DNA of 11,951 bases, from NCBI GenBank assembly GCA_002418705.1, contig DIEQ01000047.1:1-11951 (forward strand), written 5' to 3'. The translations under genes were made by a program, and so were the position numbers. The first letter of the stretch is position 1; every line of letters starts with the position of its first letter. Under the pieces are notes generated by a model. It was not told the origin of the DNA and made no database searches. It saw only the letters and a program-made list of their open reading frames with translations. Shown here in pieces: positions 6,254 through 11,951 of the stretch. Origin of the DNA: Mageeibacillus sp. UBA5770. GTDB taxonomy: Bacteria > Bacillota_A > Clostridia > Saccharofermentanales > Saccharofermentanaceae.

Positions 6254-7091
6254 CCGCTGCCCTCCTATAAAGTTCATGAACGAGGTCCATCATGTTGTCA
6301 CCTTTGATTATCAACAAAACCAAATGGTCACGATTAGGGTGTGGATATGTCTCTTTACTTTTTTTTGATTTTGGTACTCTGGTTGTATCAGTTCTCGAAA
6401 TCTCGGTTACATCAAATAAATCAGTAGAGAACAACGCTGCAGCACCAAAAAGTTCTCTGTAAGGAAGGTCAACCGGGTTTTGAAAACGCTCGACCTTCAG
6501 AGCATCATGTTTTTCGCCCCGCGCGTATAGTATTTGTTTTATATAGTTAAGGGATTCATCTATTCGCAATCGGTCTTTGGCTGAATCATTAATTGCATCT
6601 TGAAGGCGTGCTTTATTTGATTTACTAGAAAAACATGCTTTCGCCTCAAATACTGATAGAATGTCCATGTTGGATAACTTACCAGGGTCATTAAAATAGA
6701 ATCCTATTATATCGCTACCCTTAGGAGAATCATCCTTAACAATCTTAGATGCCCATCGAACCCGTGGTACCCAAAATTGCAGAATCCATTGCAAATAATC
6801 GGCAACTAATATCTCTCCAAAATCTCCAGCTCTGATTGGAGGTCCCAATTTTGAAGTCTTACAAGGAAGCTTTGTGCTATTGAGATAATCTTTCCGTGAT
6901 TTTTTCCCACGCATAAAATCGATGTCACAATCAAGACAATAATGATTTCTAAAGTGCTTTGCCCAAGCAGAAAGGACTTCTTCATCATTATTGTGGCGAA
7001 ACTCCCATACCGCCACGGGCTTACCATCAATTGTTCTTAGTCTTTTTCCAGTGTCTATAAGCCAACTGATATGTTTAGACGTCCAAGGCAT
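6243..7091 (-). CDS. hamA: HamA-like nuclease (DUF1837 / PD-(D/E)XK), Hachiman defence
   Basis: This 282-residue protein has the layout of HamA, the effector nuclease of Hachiman. A GEILVADYL helix carries Glu93, then KGSDIIGF has Asp127, and SVFEAKA has Glu149 and Lys151. Together these give the E...D...E-x-K pattern of a PD-(D/E)XK nuclease, all residues present. It ends 8 bases inside the helicase gene and starts 27 bases after the hsdS reading frame, so it may be read from the type I restriction operon. Only a weak AAGGAT is seen upstream of the ATG. An A8 run at 6359-6366 (coding strand) lies near the C-terminus. The nuclease fold is read from motifs. The Hachiman name depends on its pairing with the adjacent helicase and was not tested by search. 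Confidence 0.68.
   Translation of the reverse strand: MPWTSKHISWLIDTGKRLRTIDGKPVAVWEFRHNNDEEVLSAWAKHFRNHYCLDCDIDFMRGKKSRKDYLNSTKLPCKTSKLGPPIRAGDFGEILVADYLQWILQFWVPRVRWASKIVKDDSPKGSDIIGFYFNDPGKLSNMDILSVFEAKACFSSKSNKARLQDAINDSAKDRLRIDESLNYIKQILYARGEKHDALKVERFQNPVDLPYRELFGAAALFSTDLFDVTEISRTDTTRVPKSKKSKETYPHPNRDHLVLLIIKGDNMMDLVHELYRRAADEA
6261..6266 (-). promoter_or_regulatory. Ribosome-binding site that sets the helicase start
   Basis: A perfect AGGAGG on the minus strand lies seven bases before ATG 6251-6253, inside the last codons of the upstream nuclease gene. The alternative ATG at 6275-6277 has no comparable site. This favours the shorter start and implies translational coupling of the two genes. 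Confidence 0.75.
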
Positions 7092-7118
7092 GAATGAATT
7101 TCTATCCTTATACGACCC

Positions 7119-8804
7119 TCAGTTGGAAGCGATGGCTTTTACCGCTGCTTCCACTAGCTTTTCACTTTTGGTTTGTGACTTGATAAGTTTGGCTTCCAAT
7201 TCGTCACATAGCTTCATGAGTTGGTCGACCTTAGCTAAAATTCGACGTTGCTCTGCAAGAGGTGGAACAGAAATTTTAACATTACCGAAAATTTTACCTG
7301 AGACTTCTTTAAATGTAGTTCCTGGAGCCTTCCTATCGATCTCTTTGGCAACGCATCTGAGAAACCATTAAATATACTCATTCATTTCGGGTATGAATGG
7401 GACACATGACTTGAAGCCTTGATTGGTGGAAACTTGATTCTGCACAATCGCAACGTAACCAATAGGAGCACGGCTTGAAAAGAGTATTGTTCCTTTTGGC
7501 ATCAATTGGGCAGAACTTTTTCTCAGACCAAGTTCTGTGAGATAACGTTTACCACGACTTATATATTTTGATTTAATTCCATATAGGTCTGCAGGCGTCA
7601 GCCAGGGGATACCTTTATCAGCAAAGAATTCAGGATTACTTGAACTAGGAGTTCCGCCCCCAATAATTTGCCCAATTTCCACCAGGCGTGTCCATTCCCA
7701 TCCCTTCGGCAATTCATAAGGTGCGTCATCGGCAGTGACCGGCGGAAGCGGATCAACCTCTTTAATCTTCTTTTCCTTTACCAACCGTTCTTTCTCGGCC
7801 TTGATTTTTGCGAGCAGAACGGCCGCCGGTTCGTCGTTCGGATCTTGTGGTACGAGCTTACCTTGGACGGCGAGTTGGAGGATGGCTTGGCGGAGTTTGG
7901 TGATGGTTTCCGGGACTGTGTAAAGAAAGTCGAAGTTGCCGCGGATGAGGTTCCAGGCGTTGGGTAAGTCATCCAGCTCACGGGCGGTCAGGAGCCGATC
8001 AAGGGCGGCGTTGTTGAGGTTGACGAGCTTTTGTTTTTTTTTCTGCTGGCGAGTTTCCAATTCGTCACACAGAACCATAAGCTGATCAACCTTTGTGACG
8101 ATTCTTTTTTGTTCAGGGAGGGGCGGAATAGGAACTGGTATTAATAACAAAGCCTCTTGCCTAATACCGCTGACAGTCATGCCACTTCCCTGAATATTTT
8201 GGGTTAGGTAAAAGTTGTAAAAGTAGTCAATGTCTATTTTATCGGAGATTGTCAGGGCTTTAAGATCTTGATTAATGCTCGTTGCTACCCGATTGATAAC
8301 TACCTTGCCAAGACCCATACGTGTGCAAACAATCACTCGCCCGGGTGGTATAAGATTTGTACTGCTTCCTTTGAGCCCCGCTTCTGTAATGTGGTCAATT
8401 GTATTATCAAGAAACTTTTTTTTGCTTAAATCCTTTACGCTGGCCCAAGGTATATTCCCGTCCCAATACTCCGCATTTTGTTTGCTGGGTGTACCCCCAC
8501 CCAAGATTTCAAGGGATATCTCTCCAATTCGTGACCACTCCCATCCTTTCGGCAACTCATATGGCGCTTCATTAGGGCTGACGGGCGGAAGCGGCTCAAT
8601 CATTTTTATCTTTTTTCCCTTTAACAGCTTGACCTTCTCGGCTTTGATCCGTTCCAAAAGTTTCGACGCCGACTCATCATTTGGGTCCTGCTGAACAAGC
8701 TTACCCTGGATGGCAAGCTGGAGGATCAGCTCGCGCAGCTTTTTTACACCTTTGGGGGCATCGGCCAGATAACCGAAGTTGGCAAAAAACAGATCAGCAT
8801 TCAC
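7119..8804 (-). pseudogene. hsdS: HsdS, type I restriction specificity subunit, interrupted by TAA
   Basis: HsdS carries two target-recognition domains that select the bipartite DNA site, separated by helices that bind HsdM. From the GTG at 8802-8804, the first half (LRELILQLAIQGKLV, then PYELPKGWEW, then LGGGTPS) is repeated as LRQAILQLAVQGKLV, PYELPKGWEW, IGGGTPS, the usual internal duplication. The central spacer is PPLPEQKRIVTKVDQLMVLCDELE. An in-frame TAA at 7368-7370 ends the protein after residue 478 (MNEYI). Without it the frame continues 82 codons and includes the expected second spacer PPLAEQRRILAKVDQLMKLCDELE, ending at TGA 7119-7121. So this is a single nonsense change, probably from a tyrosine codon, or a sequencing error. 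The GTG start overlaps the preceding stop (GTGA). A longer start at 8870 would run through the upstream gene. The truncated product might retain partial function. Confidence 0.85.
8034..8042 (-). repeat. A9 homopolymer inside hsdS
   Basis: The coding strand reads CAG-CAG, then nine A, then CAA-AAG, encoding QQKKKQK in the central helical spacer right after the first LCDELE motif. The frame is intact here. Runs of this length can slip during replication or transcription. Confidence 0.7.
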
Positions 8805-9166
8805 GGCAGCCGCTTCTCCTCTTCGTTGAGTGGAAGTTTTCTGAAACGAGACCAGCTTAATTGTCTCCACAGTGCGGAGACAATCTCTTCATCGGGAAAG
8901 ACCGCCGCAAATTGAATCATATGCCGAAGATTCTTTACTGAAAACCCATCACCGTATTCCGCCGCCAATTGTCGCGACAGTGTAGAGACAATTTCTTCTC
9001 CATATTCGGCTCTCTCGCCTTTGAGGATTTCTTCATTGATCCGTTTGCCGATTCTCGAGTAAAGCATGGTCAAGGCCACGTTCACAGCCGTTGCCAGAGC
9101 AGTCCGGGACTCATCGATCATGCGGCGGATATCGGGCAGCAACGCAAACTTTTTGGGAGATTTCAT
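8801..9166 (-). CDS. DUF1016 N-terminal-domain protein, short form
   Basis: This 121-residue protein matches the N-terminal part of DUF1016 (YhcG-like) proteins: DIRRMIDESRTALATAVN, LYSRIGKRINEEILKGERA, YGEEIVSTLSRQLAAEYG, then GFSVKNLRHMIQFAAVFPDEEI and LSWSRF. Full-length relatives carry a C-terminal PD-(D/E)XK nuclease and are about three times longer. Here the nuclease half is missing and the protein ends in a basic tail just after LSWSRF. Both ends are neatly coupled: ATGA overlap with hsdM and GTGA overlap with hsdS, with GGAGGTG before the ATG. That suggests a kept, translated gene and not debris. Its role in the restriction system is unknown. It may assist subunit assembly or be a relic. 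Confidence 0.75.
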   Translation of the reverse strand: MKSPKKFALLPDIRRMIDESRTALATAVNVALTMLYSRIGKRINEEILKGERAEYGEEIVSTLSRQLAAEYGDGFSVKNLRHMIQFAAVFPDEEIVSALWRQLSWSRFRKLPLNEEEKRLP

Positions 9167-10611
9167 TTTTTCACCTCCATCGCCGCCATCAGTTCTCTTT
9201 TTAACGCATCGCGCGTTTCCGCCGCCTCAGCCAGGAGCTTTTTGTATTTGGCCAGCAGTTCTTCCGGGTCACCATGGTCTTCGTCATTCTTGTTGGGGTT
9301 CTTGATATCCAGGTTGTAATTGGCGGCCTTGATCGTCTCTACCGATACCCGCCAGGCGAATTCACTTTCCTCTCGATTGTTCCACCATGCCTTTTCGGGT
9401 TCAAACTCCTCAATGCGGATCGGCTTGGTCTTGGAATAGGATTTATACCCCGGTGGGTAGGGGTGTTCGTAATACCAGATATCTTTCGTTCGCTCTCCCT
9501 TGGTAAAAAAGAGAAGGTTGGTCTTGATGCCGGTATAGGGGCTGAAAACGCCGTTGGGAAGGCGCACGATGGTGTGGAGATTGCACTCCTCCAAGAGTCT
9601 TTCCTTGATGCGGGTCTTCACGCCTTCGCCGAAGAGAGTGCCGTCAGGCAGGACGATGGCGCCGCGGCCGCTGTCCCTGAGCAGGGTCATGATGAGAATC
9701 AGGAAGAGGTCGGCGGTTTCCTTGGTTCGGAATGCCGCAGGGAAATTAGCCTGAATGCCGTCTTCCTCGATGCCCCCAAAGGGCGGATTCGTGAGTATGA
9801 CATCTACCCTATCCTTGGCAGTATAGTCCCGCAGAGGCCGGGACAGGGTATTGTCCCGCCGGATGGTTGATGGCACTTCGATGCCGTGCAGAAGCATATT
9901 AGTGACGCAGAGAAGGTGTGGCAAAGGTTTTTTCTCGAAGCCGAAGATGCTTTCCTGGAGGATTGTGTTATCCTCGACGGTTTTCACTTCGTTCCTGCGA
10001 ATATTCTCCAGTGTACACACGAGGAACCCGCCAGTGCCGCAAGCGGGATCGAGAATTTTCTCCCCCAGGCGGGGATTGACCATATCCGTCATGAACTGGG
10101 TAACGGCGCGGGGCGTATAGTATTCGCCGGCGTTTCCGGCGCTCTGAAGGTCTTTGAGGATCTGCTCATAGATGTCACCGAAGAGGTGCTTCTCCGAGGC
10201 AATATTGAAATCTATTTCGCTTATCTTGTTGGCCACCTGGCGGATGAGTGTCCCGGACTTCATGTAATTGTAGGCATCCTCAAATACCTCTTTGACGATG
10301 AATCCGCGGGGGTCGTCATCCGGCCCAAAGGACAGGCCCTTCAACGTTTTGAAGAGGTCGTTGTTGATGAAATCGAGCAATTCCTCGCCGGTTATCCCCT
10401 CCGGATTCGCGGCCCAGGCGCGCCAGCGCAGCCGCTCAGGGATGGGCGAGACATATTTGTCGTCGAGGAGTTCGTACTCCTGTTCCTTGTCGTCAAAGAT
10501 TTTGAGGAAGATCATCCAGACCAATTGCGAGATGCGCTGAGCGTCGCCGTCCACGCCCGTATCCTGGCGCATGATGTCCTGAATGGATTTGATGATGTTG
10601 CCTACAGACAT
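9163..10611 (-). CDS. hsdM: HsdM, type I restriction-modification DNA methyltransferase subunit
   Basis: HsdM methylates adenine using S-adenosylmethionine. Two copies join HsdS to form the methylase and, with HsdR, the restriction complex. The 482-residue protein has the N-terminal helical HsdM domain (GNIIKSIQDIMR through residue 130), GEYYTPRAV (162-170), the cofactor-binding motif DPACGTGGF (188-196) and the catalytic motif NPPFGG (275-280), so it looks active. Its C-terminus is lysine/glutamate-rich and helical. An AGGAGG lies upstream of the ATG at a longer than ideal distance (13 bases), with GGGGG nearer. It follows hsdR by 27 bases and overlaps the DUF1016 gene by ATGA. The host may still be methylated if the truncated HsdS works. 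Confidence 0.93.
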   Translation of the reverse strand: MSVGNIIKSIQDIMRQDTGVDGDAQRISQLVWMIFLKIFDDKEQEYELLDDKYVSPIPERLRWRAWAANPEGITGEELLDFINNDLFKTLKGLSFGPDDDPRGFIVKEVFEDAYNYMKSGTLIRQVANKISEIDFNIASEKHLFGDIYEQILKDLQSAGNAGEYYTPRAVTQFMTDMVNPRLGEKILDPACGTGGFLVCTLENIRRNEVKTVEDNTILQESIFGFEKKPLPHLLCVTNMLLHGIEVPSTIRRDNTLSRPLRDYTAKDRVDVILTNPPFGGIEEDGIQANFPAAFRTKETADLFLILIMTLLRDSGRGAIVLPDGTLFGEGVKTRIKERLLEECNLHTIVRLPNGVFSPYTGIKTNLLFFTKGERTKDIWYYEHPYPPGYKSYSKTKPIRIEEFEPEKAWWNNREESEFAWRVSVETIKAANYNLDIKNPNKNDEDHGDPEELLAKYKKLLAEAAETRDALKRELMAAMEVKK

Positions 10612-10638
10612 GGCTACCCCCTATCCTCCTCGATATGA

Positions 10639-11951
10639 TTATTGCGCTATTTCGTAGAGATGGGATTCCAGCTCACGGAGGGCGGTGGCGTATTTCTCCT
10701 TCCCGCCGAAACTCTTGATAATCTCGACCGGCGACCCAAAGCGGTCAAACGGGGTGATCTTGAGAACGTCCATCTGCTCTACATTCCGGATACCCTCATC
10801 GGCGTACTTGTCGAGCAGGGCATCAATGACGGTCCGGGCGGTTTTTCCATATTCAGTGAAGTAATTTTGCTTGCGGACATTGTTTGCCCTCTCTTTGCGG
10901 GTGAGGGGCTTCTGCCCGAAAGCAACATGACATATCAGATCAAAGGGATCAAGCTCCTTGCCTACTTCCTCCGCCAAAGCTTCAAAGAAGATACCTTTCT
11001 CCTGCAGTTCGTCGATGATTACCTGCTTCTTCTCTGCCTCCTTCCACCTGCTCAGGAAATTGTCCAGGGAGGCAAATTTCCGCAGGACACTCTTTTTGGT
11101 ATAGTCCCGGAGTGACTCGGTGATGAGCTTGCCGTCCGGGCCATAGTATTGTACACGCTCATTAATTACGAAGACCGGAACGTCGTTCACGTAATATTTA
11201 TAACGCTTGCCTCCTTCGCCCGTGTCCGGAGGTAGGGGATCGACGATAACCTCTCCACCAGGCTGTTCTTCTCCGCCCTCTTTGGTTCCACCCTCATCCG
11301 GCCCTTCCGGCGGCACCGGATCATCGTCGGGCTCCGGTTCATAGATCTGCACCGGCTCACCGTCAAACGCGGGATCGGCGAAGAGTTCGGTGGCTTTCCT
11401 GAAATCAATAATCGTAAACCAGAATTTATTGTATTCCTCGTTGATGCGGGTGCCCCGGCCGATGATCTGCTTAAACTCGATCATGGAGTTCACTGTTTTA
11501 TCGAGTACGATCAGCTTGCAGGTCTGGGCGTCCACGCCGGACGTCATGAGCTTTGACGTGGTTGCGATGACGGGATAGGTACTTGCCGGGTCAATAAAGT
11601 TATCGAGTTCCAGCTTGCCTTCTTCGTTGTCGCCGGTGATGCGCATGATATACCTGTTGCTTCTGGCTACCAGGTCTGCATTTTCATTGACCAGTGCTGA
11701 GCGCATCCGTTCCGCATGATCGATGTCTTCACAAAAGATGATTGTCTTGTCGAAGCGGTTGGTCTTCTTTAGAAACTCGCTGACTTTATTGGCTACCAGT
11801 TCCGTGCGCTGCTCCAGCACCATATCGCGGTCGTAATCCTTTACGTTGTAAATGCGGTCAGGAATCTCCACACCATGCTTATCCAGTTTACCGTCTTCCG
11901 GCCGCCAGCCTGCGTCTTTATCCAGGTCAATGCGGACAACTTTATACGGGG
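10639..11951 (-). CDS. hsdR: HsdR, type I restriction endonuclease/translocase subunit (C-terminal part)
   Basis: HsdR is the ATP-driven DNA translocase and nuclease of type I systems. The frame is open to the right window edge (11951), so only the last 436 residues are seen. They cover the second RecA-like domain, with TIIFCEDIDHAERMR (motif IV region), ATTSKLMTSGVDAQT (motif V) and FKQIIGRGTR (motif VI), then an acidic, proline- and glycine-rich linker (residues about 200-250 of the visible part) and the C-terminal helical domain that binds the methylase. The pattern is closest to EcoEI-type HsdR. The N-terminal nuclease and Walker motifs must lie outside the window, so its integrity cannot be judged. 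A GTG at 11871 is internal and not a start. Confidence 0.92.
   Translation of the reverse strand, partial: PYKVVRIDLDKDAGWRPEDGKLDKHGVEIPDRIYNVKDYDRDMVLEQRTELVANKVSEFLKKTNRFDKTIIFCEDIDHAERMRSALVNENADLVARSNRYIMRITGDNEEGKLELDNFIDPASTYPVIATTSKLMTSGVDAQTCKLIVLDKTVNSMIEFKQIIGRGTRINEEYNKFWFTIIDFRKATELFADPAFDGEPVQIYEPEPDDDPVPPEGPDEGGTKEGGEEQPGGEVIVDPLPPDTGEGGKRYKYYVNDVPVFVINERVQYYGPDGKLITESLRDYTKKSVLRKFASLDNFLSRWKEAEKKQVIIDELQEKGIFFEALAEEVGKELDPFDLICHVAFGQKPLTRKERANNVRKQNYFTEYGKTARTVIDALLDKYADEGIRNVEQMDVLKITPFDRFGSPVEIIKSFGGKEKYATALRELESHLYEIAQ

Noticed and set aside
7092..7367. An empty gap between hamA and hsdS
   Set aside because: The hsdS frame continues here after the TAA and encodes its conserved C-terminal spacer, so most of it is part of the broken gene.
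7119..7371. An independently translated C-terminal HsdS fragment starting at the ATG overlapping the TAA
   Set aside because: That ATG is in a different frame and meets a stop within a dozen codons.
8805..8870. HsdS starting at 8870
   Set aside because: The extra 22 residues lie wholly within the DUF1016 gene. GTG at 8802-8804 overlaps that gene's stop and matches the usual HsdS N-terminus.
9274..10638. Long plus-strand open frames opposite hsdM (198 and 250 residues)
   Set aside because: They are antisense shadows of a GC-rich real gene, with no recognisable domains and no ribosome-binding sites.

Overview
The window looks like an accessory (defence) region of an anaerobic bacterium, probably a deltaproteobacterium/Desulfobacterota relative. 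This is an inference from an apparent selenocysteine-containing thioredoxin-fold gene, an ATTCCC-N8-GGGAAT hairpin repeat, and intergenic repeats of a kind I associate with that group. No rRNA, tRNA, CRISPR array or intact transposase is visible.

Left part (1-930). A DsbA/FrnE-like oxidoreductase gene on the minus strand (46-654) has one in-frame TGA exactly where the first cysteine of the CPFC active site should be. A short hairpin follows at the spacing expected of a bacterial SECIS element, so the protein is best read as a UPFC selenoprotein of 202 residues. A conventional call starting at 543 would lose the active site. The intergenic region holds two perfect 45-bp palindromes (714-758 and 865-909) that share only a 13-bp core. 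Each overlaps the -10 region of a predicted promoter, one reading left into the selenoprotein gene and one reading right into the next operon.

Plus-strand operon (931-2690): an AbiEi-like antitoxin/regulator and an AbiEii-like nucleotidyltransferase toxin, a type IV toxin-antitoxin pair. The stretch 2691-3124 holds no intact gene. It contains hairpins, three copies of a degenerate repeat and what may be the N-terminal stub of a nucleotidyltransferase gene.

Minus-strand defence cluster (11951 down to 3125), in transcription order: hsdR (C-terminal part only, runs off the right edge), hsdM, a short DUF1016 N-terminal-domain gene, hsdS (broken by one in-frame TAA), then a nuclease/helicase pair resembling Hachiman HamA-HamB. 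Gaps are at most 27 bases or are overlaps (ATGA, GTGA, 11 bp), so this could be one transcription unit. It joins a type I restriction-modification system, probably crippled in its specificity subunit, to a nuclease-helicase defence module. The ham genes look more AT-rich than hsdR/hsdM, which suggests a separate origin.
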